This document shows positions 36,374 through 45,734 of a DNA stretch of 64,000 bases, piece by piece. Source of the stretch: Methanosarcina thermophila TM-1 (GTDB taxonomy: Archaea > Halobacteriota > Methanosarcinia > Methanosarcinales > Methanosarcinaceae); the NCBI RefSeq assembly GCF_000969885.1, contig NZ_CP009501.1, forward strand, positions 1,860,001 to 1,924,000. The letters run 5' to 3'. The notes under the pieces were generated by a model. The model did not search any database, was not told where the DNA came from, and saw only the letters and a list, made by a program, of their open reading frames with translations. Position 1 is the stretch's first letter, and each line of letters opens with the position of its first letter. The position numbers were made by a program, and so were the translations under genes.

Positions 36374-37342
36374 TGATAAATCAACCCCTTCCCTCTACCG
36401 TATCATATCACTCCTGTCATTTATACTAGATCCGATTATTAGATCTGTTAACCCCATTATTAGACCCCCAATCTATAATGGGTATGGATTAGTAAGCAGA
36501 TTGTTGACCCCCTAATCTATAATGGGTGTGGATTTAGTAAGCAGATTATTAGCAATTGAGTTTGGATAAATATCTTAATAGTTTTACACATGTAGTTATG
36601 CTTCTGATGGTTTATATAAATAGGAAATAAAGATTCTAAACTAACTTCTGCTAAGCTCCCCATTTTCGTTTAGACGTTTCAAAGATACCTGATAGATCGT
36701 CGAAATCAATTTCACTTATTGAAATGTCCCCCCAATAACTTCTCCTTTTGTTTTTTATTGATAAACCTCTTCCTTATTAAACTTGAGATAAGAGAATAAA
36801 ATATATGAGAAAGATAACTTTATATCATTGGACATGCCTCGAGACGGATTTCCATTGATTTTAAAATCAAATTCCTTTTAAAAATAATTGTAGATTAATA
36901 TTACTCCCAGTTAAAGAACAAATTTCGCACTATATAAAGTTGTCTGTTCTAAGAATTAATGCTGTCTTTTACACAAGTATCTCATACTCCAAATAATATT
37001 CCAACAGGCTTTATAATTTAAGGGCTTTATCTATACAAATATACGAACACGGAATATACTCTAAGGAGATTAAATAAAAACTAAAGCCCCCCTAATATCA
37101 AAAGCTTAAAAATTTTATACAGAACATGATTATATGAATTCAAATAATGAGTTTGAATGAGATCTTCCTCACAAATATACCTGTTTAAAACAAATTTATC
37201 TAAGTTGAGCTTATGTAAACAACTCTCCAGCTTGCATATTTTAAGGATGCTCAATTAAGGTATTTTGGAGATATATATAAATACTTTAATCGGTGATGTT
37301 ATTTTGGGGGAGATAACGCAAATACTTTGAAAATCCATTGGC
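36374..37342. other. Long intergenic region with direct repeats
   Basis: About 1 kb without a gene. It holds the promoter of the DrrAB-like operon (left) and a 43-bp-period direct repeat at 36463-36547. The rest is AT-rich with no coding signal. Confidence 0.4.
36463..36547. repeat. Direct repeat of about 40 bp
   Basis: Two near-identical copies (36463-36502 and 36506-36547) containing AATCTATAATGGGT and TTAGTAAGCAGATT, differing by a few substitutions and single-base insertions. Located just upstream of the DrrA-like gene's promoter. Confidence 0.85.
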
Positions 37343-37591
37343 ATCAGTGCATATCCTTACAACGAGATTTAGAACCTGCAAATTGAAGTAATTCCTCCAG
37401 GAGTGGAAAAGAAAGATATTACTTTTAAGATTATCGAGAATAACTTCTACATAAAGCTATCAAAGAAGGTACTGAGTATGCAGACCTTTATATATCTGCT
37501 GCCCAGTAAGCTCGGAAAAACGGATGCTAATTATCCAAAAAGCATATTTAAAGTGATTTATATCAGGCTTTTGAAAAAGCAGTGGACATAA
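37343..37591 (+). pseudogene. Degenerate Hsp20-like gene
   Basis: In one frame from 37343 the translation reads ISAYPYNEI-stop(TAG at 37370)-NLQIEVIPPGVEKKDITFK, then IENNFYIKLSKK, which matches LEVELPDVKSENITLLMHENSFYIKAFSK of the intact gene just downstream. After this the frame shifts and later pieces (SEKTDANYPKSIFKVIYI) match the paralogue's end. The missing start, the internal TAG and the frame change mark it as a decayed duplicate. TAG can encode pyrrolysine in Methanosarcina, but the other damage makes readthrough unlikely to matter. Confidence 0.65.
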
Positions 37592-37646
37592 AAAACCTAT
37601 TGAGTAAAGAGATCTACGGTAAATTTTTTAAGGGGGAGAGAATACT

Positions 37647-37955
37647 ATGGAAAGTACTATACCCAGAATATTGAAAACTCCAATACTAGCAATGTATCAC
37701 GATGACAAACGCCAGCTTCTTACTCTGGAAGTTGAACTTCCCGATGTAAAAAGTGAAAACATAACGCTTTTGATGCATGAAAACAGCTTCTACATTAAAG
37801 CTTTCAGTAAAACGGTAGAGTATATAGGATCCTTCTTTCTAGATGGACCCGTTGATCCAGAAAAAGCAACCGCTGTCAATGAAAATGGCATGCTTACTAT
37901 CAAAGTACCCTATAAAGAAAGCTTCACGTGTGCAAGATATGTTCCGATTCAGTAA
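37647..37955 (+). CDS. Small Hsp20/alpha-crystallin-like protein
   Basis: 102-aa protein with an alpha-crystallin-type beta sandwich: LTLEVELPDVKSENITL, ENSFYIKA and ENGMLTIKVPYKE (the conserved last strands). It lacks the long N-terminal arm of typical small heat-shock proteins and ends without an I-x-I anchor, so chaperone oligomers may not form. GGGGGAGAG lies about 9 nt before the ATG. Sits behind a decayed duplicate of itself. Confidence 0.8.
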   Translation: MESTIPRILKTPILAMYHDDKRQLLTLEVELPDVKSENITLLMHENSFYIKAFSKTVEYIGSFFLDGPVDPEKATAVNENGMLTIKVPYKESFTCARYVPIQ

Positions 37956-38076
37956 CTCAACAAGAAATGAACTATCGGAAAAATAATCTGAAAAACTAAT
38001 TTTGCATTCTATTAATCTTTATTATTCTCTGAATAAGATAATTCTGATTGAGAGCGGTTTGCGCAGAGGAAACATC

Positions 38077-38286
38077 ATGAAAATAATAAGATGCGGGGAT
38101 CTGGGGTTCAAGTGTAACTTTATGGCTGCTGGCAGCAAATTGGAAGAAGTTGAAAATGCCATTTTTGATCATATAGAAAAACAACATGGAAAAGAACTTC
38201 AGAGTATGTCCGAAGATGACCTTCGCCATTTGAAGCATAGGATATCGACCCTTCTGGGAAGAAGTTGCGGCTGTGGAGCTCTGTAA
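38077..38286 (+). CDS. DUF1059 small protein
   Basis: 69-aa protein with the DUF1059 pattern: MKIIRCGDLGFKCNFMAAG, then EEVENAIFDHIEKQHG and a Cys pair at the C-terminus (SCGCGAL). GAGG 6 nt before the ATG at 38077 sets this start; the longer frame from 38002 lacks one. Conserved His and Cys residues hint at metal binding, but no function is established. Confidence 0.85.
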   Translation: MKIIRCGDLGFKCNFMAAGSKLEEVENAIFDHIEKQHGKELQSMSEDDLRHLKHRISTLLGRSCGCGAL

Positions 38287-38378
38287 TTTTATAAGGGATA
38301 AATAAAATTATGGAGATAAGGATAGGTTTTAAACAAGCCTGTTTTTAATCCAGAAAGCAAAAAAGTCTCAACCTTCAG

Positions 38379-38861
38379 TTACGGGTTAAGAATCCAGAGA
38401 TAGTAGTTAAGCAGCATAGCGAAGCTAACCCATAGGATATAGGGGAGCAGCAAATAAGAAGCTGTTTTTGAGATTTTCATGAATTTCACTATTGTCAGAA
38501 AGATTGCAAGCCATAGCAAGATAATTTCGATAAAAGCATAATATGGGGATTGTAGCCCAAAGAAAATAAAAGACCATAGAGCATTAAGGATTAACTGAAC
38601 ACAGAAAATAAGCATCGCCACCTTGACCCCCTCTTTTTGAAGCCCTTTTTCCCACACAAGGTAAAATGAGATTCCCATAAGCGTAAAAAGCGTAACCCAG
38701 ACTGGGAAGAAGAGCCAGGATGGAGGAGAAAAAGTCGGCTTTTGCAGTAAAGGATACCAGTTCTCTAGAGAGGTAGCTGTAAACACCGAGCCTATTGCCC
38801 CTACAAACTGGCAGAGCAAGATAGAAACAAGAAGTTTGAAAAAATTGATCTTTTTAACCAT
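38379..38861 (-). CDS. TspO/MBR family membrane protein
   Basis: 160-aa protein with five predicted helices, the TspO (tryptophan-rich sensory protein / peripheral benzodiazepine receptor) fold. Motifs: WYPLLQKPTFSPPSWLFFPVW, LNALWSFIFFG and LLPYILWVSFAMLLNYYLWILN, the last being the cholesterol/porphyrin-recognition-like end. Family members bind porphyrins and related tetrapyrroles. Chosen start MVKKINFF at 38861; a longer frame begins at 38891. Convergent with DUF1059 and divergent from glnA. Confidence 0.93.
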   Translation of the reverse strand: MVKKINFFKLLVSILLCQFVGAIGSVFTATSLENWYPLLQKPTFSPPSWLFFPVWVTLFTLMGISFYLVWEKGLQKEGVKVAMLIFCVQLILNALWSFIFFGLQSPYYAFIEIILLWLAIFLTIVKFMKISKTASYLLLPYILWVSFAMLLNYYLWILNP

Positions 38862-39137
38862 ACTATACCCAGAATTTATTCTGTATTTCAACCGTTATTA
38901 ATATTAAGTTTCAAAAAAACTTTAAAATTTTTTTCCTTTAGATTACAGCCTTTTTGCAAATATGCGCTGTCAAAAAAACTTAAATTGCATTAAGAGATCG
39001 AATCCTTTGGTAGCTTTAACGACTTTATATACCAGATTAGAAATATGTTCAACAGAATGGGATAGAACACACGAATACTTTTACATATAACATATTTTTG
39101 ATAATCAAATAGTTCAATGTTTTATGGAGGAATGGGA

Positions 39138-39150
39138 AAGATATATATAT
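39138..39150 (+). promoter_or_regulatory. TATA box of glnA
   Basis: AAAGATATATATAT, immediately upstream of the NrpR-type operator; the run is the strongest TATA match before glnA. Confidence 0.55.
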
Positions 39151-39157
39151 CTGTGAG

Positions 39158-39175
39158 TAGGTAATAGGATACCTA
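39158..39175 (+). promoter_or_regulatory. NrpR-type operator of glnA
   Basis: Perfect palindrome TAGGTA-N6-TACCTA, containing the GGTA-N6-TACC core described for the methanogen nitrogen repressor NrpR. It lies just downstream of the TATA box, over the expected transcription start, the position for repression under nitrogen sufficiency. Confidence 0.75.
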
Positions 39176-39215
39176 GTGAATAGTTGTCTAAGTTATAGTT
39201 ATGGATGGAAATCAA

Positions 39216-40559
39216 ATGGTGCAGATAAGAAAGTGTACAACCAAAGAAGATGTAATGGAGACTGTAAAAGAAAGAGACGTGAAGTTTATCCGGACCCAAT
39301 TTACGGATATACTCGGCACCATTAAAAGCTGGGCAATTCCGGTCGAACAGCTGGAAGAAGCTTTTGAAAACGGGGTAATGTTTGATGGGTCATCCATCCA
39401 GGGCTTTACAAGGATTGAGGAGTCTGACATGAAACTTGTACTTGACCCGTCGACTTTCAGGATTCTTCCCTGGAGACCTGCAACCGGTGCAGTTGCCAGG
39501 ATACTCGGAGATGTGTATCTGCCTGATGGACGGCCTTTTGAGGGAGATCCGAGATATGTGCTTAAGAGTGCAATTGCAGAAGCCGAAAAAATGGGGTACT
39601 CAATGAACGTAGGTCCTGAACTGGAATTTTTCCTTTTCAAACTTGATGCAAATGGGAATCCGACTACAGAACTTACGGATCAGGGAGGATACTTTGATTT
39701 CGCGCCCCTTGACCGGGCACAGGATGTGCGCAGAGATATTGACTATGCTCTAGAACATATGGGCTTCCAGATTGAAGCCTCCCATCATGAAGTAGCACCT
39801 TCCCAGCATGAGATTGATTTCAGGTTCGGAGATGTACTCAGTACTGCAGACAATGTTATAACCTTCAAATATGTGGTAAAATCGATTGCATATCACAAAG
39901 GTTATTATGCTACCTTTATGCCCAAACCTCTCTTTGGGGTAAACGGCTCAGGCATGCACACAAACCAGTCTCTATTCATGGATGGTAAGAATGCATTCTA
40001 TGACCCGGATACTCCAACTCAGCTTTCACACGGCGCCATGTATTACATTGGTGGTCTATTAGCACATATCAGGGAATTCACTGCGATTATAAACCCGGTA
40101 GTTAACTCCTATAAAAGAATTGTGCCCGGATATGAAGCACCAGTTTATATAACCTGGTCTGCAAAGAATAGGAGCTCCCTGATTCGTATTCCTGCGACCC
40201 GGGGCAATGGGACAAGAGTAGAATTGAGATGTCCTGACCCTGCCTGTAACCCATATCTTGCTTTCGCCCTTATGCTCAGAGCTGGACTTGATGGGATAAA
40301 GAATAAGATTGATCCAGGAGAGCCTACTAACGCGAACATCTTCCATCTGACAGAGAAAGAGCGAGAGAAGAGAGGTATTCGCTCCCTACCTGCAAATCTC
40401 AAAGAGGCAATTGATGAAATGCGAGGCAGTGAATTCGTAAAAGAAGTACTTGGAGAGCACGTTTTCAGTCACTACCTCTGTGCTAAAGAAATGGAATGGA
40501 ACGAATATAAAGCAATAGTTCATCCCTGGGAACTGGACAAATACCTTCATATGCTGTAA
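39216..40559 (+). CDS. glnA: Glutamine synthetase type I
   Basis: 447-aa GSI-alpha enzyme making glutamine from glutamate, ammonia and ATP. Clear motifs: FDGSSIQGF, GPELEFFLF, the ATP-binding KPLFGVNGSGMH, and NRSSLIRIPA. There is no adenylylation Tyr region of GSI-beta, as expected for archaea. The frame opens at an ATG at 39201, but the next ATG at 39216 gives MVQIRKCTTKEDV, the usual Methanosarcina start, so I prefer it. An NrpR-type operator overlaps its promoter. In Methanosarcina the enzyme is also regulated by GlnK and 2-oxoglutarate. Confidence 0.97.
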   Translation: MVQIRKCTTKEDVMETVKERDVKFIRTQFTDILGTIKSWAIPVEQLEEAFENGVMFDGSSIQGFTRIEESDMKLVLDPSTFRILPWRPATGAVARILGDVYLPDGRPFEGDPRYVLKSAIAEAEKMGYSMNVGPELEFFLFKLDANGNPTTELTDQGGYFDFAPLDRAQDVRRDIDYALEHMGFQIEASHHEVAPSQHEIDFRFGDVLSTADNVITFKYVVKSIAYHKGYYATFMPKPLFGVNGSGMHTNQSLFMDGKNAFYDPDTPTQLSHGAMYYIGGLLAHIREFTAIINPVVNSYKRIVPGYEAPVYITWSAKNRSSLIRIPATRGNGTRVELRCPDPACNPYLAFALMLRAGLDGIKNKIDPGEPTNANIFHLTEKEREKRGIRSLPANLKEAIDEMRGSEFVKEVLGEHVFSHYLCAKEMEWNEYKAIVHPWELDKYLHML

Positions 40560-41058
40560 TCCTACCAGCTCCTGGAATCCATGCATATCAAAAAGCTCAG
40601 TGAAGCAGATTAAAAAAGGTTCATTCAGAATTGGAAAAGATTCATTCAGAAGATACCTTCGGAGAGGTGTGCCCCAGATTTATAAAAGAAGCCAATAGAT
40701 CAGAGAAGAGTCTTCTCACTCAATCAGTTAGTTTCCGCTTAACCGGTTAACATCCGGTTTAACAGATTATGCTATATTACAGGTTTATTACAGGTTTTTC
40801 TATTTCCTTCCTTGATTAAAGCCTGAAAAATATTAAGATTAAAATACTTTCTTATAAATTCCAATGTTTAATTACTTTTTTTCACGAAGAGGCAATCTGC
40901 ACATGCAGGGATAACATTGATGTTCAGAGGACGGTGATGGAGTAAACTTTAAAGAGCAAGTGTCAGATAGAAGTGAAGAAGAGAAAATAAAAAAATTAAA
41001 GACAACAACACATTTTGCTTTGCTGGTTTCCCTCAAGAACTTTTAGCCGGAAAAAGAA
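40560..41058. other. Spacer after glnA
   Basis: Non-coding. TTAACCGG and CCGGTTTAA (40738-40762) form an imperfect hairpin that may end the glnA transcript. ATTCATTCAGA occurs twice near 40622 and 40641. No gene seen. Confidence 0.4.
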
Positions 41059-41093
41059 ACATATATATATTGTCAAATAGGTACTAAATTACT
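41059..41093 (+). promoter_or_regulatory. Promoter and NrpR-like operator of glutamate synthase
   Basis: TATA run ACATATATATAT (41059-41070) followed at the same spacing as in glnA by TAGGTA-N6-TACTTA (41078-41095), one base off the perfect palindrome. It is about 280 nt upstream of the first glutamate synthase gene, implying a long leader. Coordinated nitrogen control with glnA is inferred. Confidence 0.5.
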
Positions 41094-41374
41094 TACTTCC
41101 CTTAGTGATAACCCTCTCAATGTATGTTAAGAAATGAAACCATATATGGGAGCGCTATTTATCACTCACATTAATTAGATAATTTAGATTGAAACAAATT
41201 TAGTTAAAGCTCCTCAAATCGCGGAAACTGACAAAAATTATCCCTGAAACCCAGTTTTTCAGCTGGCAAATTTTTTGAACTATTTCTCAAAAATGAGCCG
41301 TAAAAATAATCCAGAAAGTTATTGATGAATATACCACGTTATGTTCATTCCTATCCATTTCCAGAGTGATAAAA

Positions 41375-42427
41375 ATGTGTGGAATAATAGGCTTAATAGA
41401 CCGAACAAAGTCCAGAATGGACGGGTCGAGCATAAAAGCTGCCCTCAGCCTCATGGATGAAAGAGGTAGTGGAGATGGGGCAGGCTACGCCGCATATGGA
41501 ATTTATCCAGAATATGCAGATTACTATGCTCTTCATGTTTTCTTTGACAATTTAGGTGAACCAAAAAAGAAGGTAGATGAACTCCTTGAACAGTGGGGAG
41601 AAATTGTTCACCAGGAAGAAATCCCAACAACCCCTCAGCCGGGCATGAAGAAAGTGCACATCCCATGGAGATACTTCTTTAAGCCCTCAGAAGACCTGAT
41701 AGTAGGGAGGATGGAATCTGAGAGTGATGTTATCACTTACATAGTTATGGAAGTAAATACCAACATAAAAGGAGCTACAGTCTTTTCCTCAGGAAAAAAT
41801 ATGGGTGTTTTCAAAGCTTCCGGCTGGCCCGAGGACGTGGGAAACTTTTACAGAATTGAAGATTACAAAGGATATATCTGGCTTGCCCATAACCGCTATC
41901 CTACAAATTCCCCTGGCTGGTGGGGAGGTGCTCATCCTTTCAATCTACTTAACTGGTCAGTAGTGCATAATGGAGAAATTACCTCTTATGGCACAAACCG
42001 GCGTTATGTCGAAGGATACGGATACAAGTGTACCCTGTTTACTGACACTGAAGTTGTAGCTTATCTGTTTGACCTGCTTGGAAGACAGCATGGACTGTCA
42101 CATGAAATGGTTGTCAGGGCTTTAGCTCCTCCTTTCTGGGACGAGATAGACCGGATGCCAGCAAAAGAGGCAGAATTGAACAAGGCAATCCGCCTTACCT
42201 ATGGGCCTGCCCTCATGAATGGACCTTTTGCAATTGTGGTCGGATCAGAAGATGGTATTGTCGGCTTTACTGACAGGATTAAACTGCGCCCCCTTGTAGT
42301 TGGTGAGAATGGAAATCGGCTCTACATTTCCAGTGAAGAAGCCGCAATAAGGGTCATTGACCCCGAAGTTAAAAATATATACACTCCCAGGGCAGGAGAA
42401 CCAGTAGTAGGGAGGTTTATTGAATGA
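41375..42427 (+). CDS. Glutamate synthase, glutamine amidotransferase domain gene
   Basis: 350-aa class II (Ntn) amidotransferase that releases ammonia from glutamine. Starting at the ATG at 41375 places Cys2 (MCGIIG) as the N-terminal nucleophile after Met removal; the GTG at 41366 would bury it and is rejected. The pocket motif HNRYPTNSPGWWGGAHPF and VVHNGEITSYGTN are as in GltB domain 1. In archaea the single bacterial GltB polypeptide is split into separate genes; this is the first of four. It overlaps the next gene by 4 nt. Confidence 0.93.
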   Translation: MCGIIGLIDRTKSRMDGSSIKAALSLMDERGSGDGAGYAAYGIYPEYADYYALHVFFDNLGEPKKKVDELLEQWGEIVHQEEIPTTPQPGMKKVHIPWRYFFKPSEDLIVGRMESESDVITYIVMEVNTNIKGATVFSSGKNMGVFKASGWPEDVGNFYRIEDYKGYIWLAHNRYPTNSPGWWGGAHPFNLLNWSVVHNGEITSYGTNRRYVEGYGYKCTLFTDTEVVAYLFDLLGRQHGLSHEMVVRALAPPFWDEIDRMPAKEAELNKAIRLTYGPALMNGPFAIVVGSEDGIVGFTDRIKLRPLVVGENGNRLYISSEEAAIRVIDPEVKNIYTPRAGEPVVGRFIE

Positions 42428-43935
42428 CGCTCGGAAGCGTGCCCCCAAAATTTAAGGTAAGCATTGACCGCGACCAGTGTATGGACTGTGGACGCTGTAT
42501 TGAGAATTGTTCCTACGGTGTTTACAGGAGAGAAGGTGACAGAATCCTGGTGGAATCCAGAAAATGTACAGCCTGCCTTCGGTGCGTTGCTATGTGTCCG
42601 AGGGACGCAATTACACTTATAGAGAAACCTGTTGACTATCGTAGCCACCCCCTCTGGACCAGAGAAGTAAGAGAGGATATTATTAAGCAGGCTCGCAGCG
42701 GAAAGATTATTCTTTCAGGAATGGGAAACGCCAGGGATTTGCCAACTGTCTATGACCGCCTTCTTCTTGATGCTTGCCAGGTTACAAACCCGAGCATTGA
42801 CCCCCTGAGAGAACCTATGGAACTCAGGACTTACATAGGAAAGAAACCATCCAGACTCAAATTCAGGGAGACCGAGAGTGGAGACATAGAACTTGAGACA
42901 AAACTGGCTCCAAACCTCGAGCTCAATACTCCAATCATGATTGGACATATGAGTTTCGGAGCTATCAGCCTTAATTCCCAGCTCAGCATGGCAAAAGCTG
43001 TAAAAGAGATAGGAACCTTCATGGGAACTGGAGAAGGAGGTCTGCATAAAGAACTCTACCCCTACCAGGATCATATGATTGTTCAGGTAGCATCAGGCCG
43101 TTTTGGGGTCAATATTGACTATCTTGAAAGGGGAGCAGCCATTGAGATTAAAATCGGTCAGGGCGCGAAACCGGGTATTGGAGGACACCTGCCTGGTGAA
43201 AAGGTTAACGAAGAAGTTTCAAGAACTCGTATGATTCCACTTGGTAGTGATGCGATCAGCCCGGCTCCTCACCATGATATTTACAGCATCGAAGATCTTG
43301 TCCAGCTCGTTCGAAGTCTCAAAGAAGCAACCGAATGGAAAAAGCCTGTCTTCGTGAAAATCGCAGCTGTGCATAATGTAGCTCCAATTGCAGCAGGTAT
43401 CGCCCGCTCTTCTGCAGATGCAGTGGTAATTGATGGGTTCCGAGGTGGAACCGGAGCAGCCCCCAAGGTATTCAGAGATCATGTAGGAATACCAATTGAA
43501 GTTGCAATTGCAAGTGTTGACAAGAAACTCAGAGAGCAGGGTACAAGAAACGAGATCTCGATTATTGCAAGCGGTGGAATAAGAAGCAGTGCAGATCTTG
43601 CTAAATCAATTGCACTTGGTGCAGACGCTGTGTATATTGGTACTGCTGCACTTATTGCTCTGGGCTGCAGAGTCTGTGGTAATTGTTATAGAAACCTCTG
43701 CCCATGGGGCATTGCTACCCAGGAGCCACATCTCATGAACAGGATCGACCCTGAAAGGGGTGCAGTCCAGGTTGCAAACCTGATCAAAGGCTGGACTTTA
43801 GAACTCAGCGAACTTATGGGCGCTGCAGGAATTAACAGCATTGAAAGCCTGCGTGGAAATAGAGATCGCCTGCGTGGATATATGCTGGATGAAGGAATGC
43901 TTAAAATTTTGGATGTACTTCCAGCGGGGGCCTGA
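42424..43935 (+). CDS. Glutamate synthase, central FMN/synthase domain with ferredoxin head
   Basis: 503-aa archaeal-type GltB core. Residues about 10-65 hold two [4Fe-4S] motifs (CMDCGRCIENC and CTACLRCVAMC), then the FMN-binding TIM barrel that joins ammonia and 2-oxoglutarate: GHMSFGAIS, GTGEGG, QGAKPGIGG, the loop SPAPHHDIYSIEDL, and IIASGGIRSSADLAKSIALGADAVYIGTAAL. Late cysteines CRVCGNCYRNLC bind the 3Fe-4S or 4Fe-4S centre. Reduced electrons reach FMN via the ferredoxin head. ATGA overlap with the amidotransferase gene implies coupled translation. Confidence 0.95.
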   Translation: MTLGSVPPKFKVSIDRDQCMDCGRCIENCSYGVYRREGDRILVESRKCTACLRCVAMCPRDAITLIEKPVDYRSHPLWTREVREDIIKQARSGKIILSGMGNARDLPTVYDRLLLDACQVTNPSIDPLREPMELRTYIGKKPSRLKFRETESGDIELETKLAPNLELNTPIMIGHMSFGAISLNSQLSMAKAVKEIGTFMGTGEGGLHKELYPYQDHMIVQVASGRFGVNIDYLERGAAIEIKIGQGAKPGIGGHLPGEKVNEEVSRTRMIPLGSDAISPAPHHDIYSIEDLVQLVRSLKEATEWKKPVFVKIAAVHNVAPIAAGIARSSADAVVIDGFRGGTGAAPKVFRDHVGIPIEVAIASVDKKLREQGTRNEISIIASGGIRSSADLAKSIALGADAVYIGTAALIALGCRVCGNCYRNLCPWGIATQEPHLMNRIDPERGAVQVANLIKGWTLELSELMGAAGINSIESLRGNRDRLRGYMLDEGMLKILDVLPAGA

Positions 43936-43940
43936 TTGAG

Positions 43941-44684
43941 ATGAAGACGGTAAGAATTGATGCAAAAGATATGCATTATACCCCCCTGAACCAGAAGATC
44001 CGGGCTGCAGTTGCGGACGGGGCAGAAGAAATCATACTCGATAATGTGCTTGGACAGCGCTTTATAGGTGATGGATTAAAAGGCAACGTCCGGTTAATAA
44101 TTAACGGAGTCCCGGGCGGAGACCTGGGGATGTTCATGAGTGGGCCGACATGTATTGTAAATGGGAATGCTGAACACGCTCCTGGCAACACTATGGACAG
44201 CGGCATGCTTGTAATTCACGGAAGCGCAGGAGATGCAGTTGCACACAGCATGCGAGGAGGAAAAGTCTTTATAAAAGGCAACATTGGCTACCGGGGAGGC
44301 ATTCACATGAAACAGTATGGAGTGGAATCCAGACCTGTACTTGTAGTTGGAGGTACAGCCCACTCCTTCCTCGGAGAATATATGGCAGGCGGTCTTGTGC
44401 TCGTACTGGGCATCGGTAAGGACGAAGCGATGACAGATAGGGGTATAGGAAGCGGAATCCATGGTGGAGAAATTATCATCCGTGGGGAAGTGGACGATTA
44501 TCTGCTTGGAATAGGAGCCAAGAAGTTCGAGTTTACCGAAAGCGATCTTGAACGCATTGCCCCGATTATAAAGAGCTTCTGCGAGCAGTTTGGATATGAC
44601 CCTGCAGAGTTCCTGAACACTAACTACACGAAGATCGGACCTGCAAGCAGCCGGCCTTTCGCGGGCAAATATGTCTGGGAGTGA
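43941..44684 (+). CDS. Glutamate synthase, GXGXG structural domain gene
   Basis: 247-aa right-handed beta-helix (GXGXG) domain equal to GltB domain 3. Repeats such as GNAEHAPGNTMDSG, GSAGDAVAHSMRGG, GNIGYRGG and IGSGIHGGEIIIRG build the helix. It has a structural role between amidotransferase and synthase. Begins 5 nt after the core gene with a GATTGAG leader. About 45 C-terminal residues extend past the helix. Confidence 0.93.
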   Translation: MKTVRIDAKDMHYTPLNQKIRAAVADGAEEIILDNVLGQRFIGDGLKGNVRLIINGVPGGDLGMFMSGPTCIVNGNAEHAPGNTMDSGMLVIHGSAGDAVAHSMRGGKVFIKGNIGYRGGIHMKQYGVESRPVLVVGGTAHSFLGEYMAGGLVLVLGIGKDEAMTDRGIGSGIHGGEIIIRGEVDDYLLGIGAKKFEFTESDLERIAPIIKSFCEQFGYDPAEFLNTNYTKIGPASSRPFAGKYVWE

Positions 44685-44690
44685 TGAGAG

Positions 44691-45734
44691 ATGGCAGAAC
44701 AAAAACCAATAAGCAAAAATTATCTTGATCTCAAATCAGAAGTCTGGGACGAAGGCCTTTGTTCAGGCTGCGGTGCCTGCATTGCAGTCTGTCCTGCTGA
44801 TTCCCTGTACTTTGAAACCGGTGGCGATTCTACACACCCAAAGAGCAATAACTATTGTAAAGCCGCTGTTGATGGGGTCCCCTGCGGAGCCTGCTATGAA
44901 GTTTGTCCGAGGCTCGATGAACAGCCCTCAAGCCTGCTCGGAGATTACCTGGAAATCATTGCCGGAAAAGCCGAGTTCGATATCCCGAAAAAACAGAGTG
45001 GAGGAGCAGTCACAGCAATCCTTGCAAACGCGCTTGATACAGGTCTTGTAGATGCCGTGGTTACGGTTACTGAAGATCCCTGGACCCTCAAGCCGCATTC
45101 CATGGTAATAACCAGAAGTGAAGCCCTTATCGGTCAGGCAGGAAGTCGTTACAATTGGTGGGTTCCTCTTGTTTCTTCCCTCAAGGAAGCAGTCGTAAAC
45201 AGGAAGTACAGGAACATTGCAGTTGTCGGAGTTCCCTGTGTTGTCCAGGCAGTCCGCAAAATGCTTGAAACTGACCACCAGCTTGTGCAACCATATAAGA
45301 AGTCTATCCGTTTCGTTTTCGGGCTTTTCTGCACGGAGAGTTTCGACTATGAAAAACTTATTGCAGGCAAGCTGAAAAGCGAGTACGCCCTTGAGCCCAT
45401 GAAAGTATGCCGTATTGACGTTAAGGGCAAGCTCGAGATTACCTTAAACGATGGGACACAGTATGTAATCCCTCTTAACGAACTTGAGGACACTGTCCGC
45501 CCAGGCTGCGGCGTCTGTACAGATTTTACCGCTCTTAAAGCCGATATTTCTGCCGGGTCTGTGGGAAGCCCGGACGGCTACACTACCCTTGTCGTGCGCA
45601 CACTTGTAGGACAGCACCTTCTTGAAAGTGCAGTTGCCAACAAGAAATTAAGCATCGGCGGTGAGGTCAGCCTCGGCATAATTGAAAAACTTGCAAAGAA
45701 AAAGCTTGCAAGAAAACCTCAGAAATCAACGTAA
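44691..45734 (+). CDS. FrhB-like F420-oxidising subunit of glutamate synthase
   Basis: 347-aa protein of the F420 hydrogenase beta-subunit family. N-terminal [4Fe-4S] motif CSGCGACIAVCP and further CxxxCYEVCP are followed by the FrhB domain (KQSGGAVTAILANAL, GTPCxVQ-like VGVPCVVQAVRK, and CGVCTDFTALKADISAGSVG). It would take electrons from reduced coenzyme F420 and pass them through FeS to the glutamate synthase core. It follows the GXGXG gene by 6 nt. The idea of F420-dependent glutamate synthase in methanogens is known; direct assignment here is inferred from the operon. Confidence 0.88.
   Translation: MAEQKPISKNYLDLKSEVWDEGLCSGCGACIAVCPADSLYFETGGDSTHPKSNNYCKAAVDGVPCGACYEVCPRLDEQPSSLLGDYLEIIAGKAEFDIPKKQSGGAVTAILANALDTGLVDAVVTVTEDPWTLKPHSMVITRSEALIGQAGSRYNWWVPLVSSLKEAVVNRKYRNIAVVGVPCVVQAVRKMLETDHQLVQPYKKSIRFVFGLFCTESFDYEKLIAGKLKSEYALEPMKVCRIDVKGKLEITLNDGTQYVIPLNELEDTVRPGCGVCTDFTALKADISAGSVGSPDGYTTLVVRTLVGQHLLESAVANKKLSIGGEVSLGIIEKLAKKKLARKPQKST

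Noticed and set aside
39201..39215. Upstream ATG of glnA as the start
   Set aside because: No ribosome binding site, and the next ATG matches the usual start of Methanosarcina glutamine synthetase; cannot be fully excluded.
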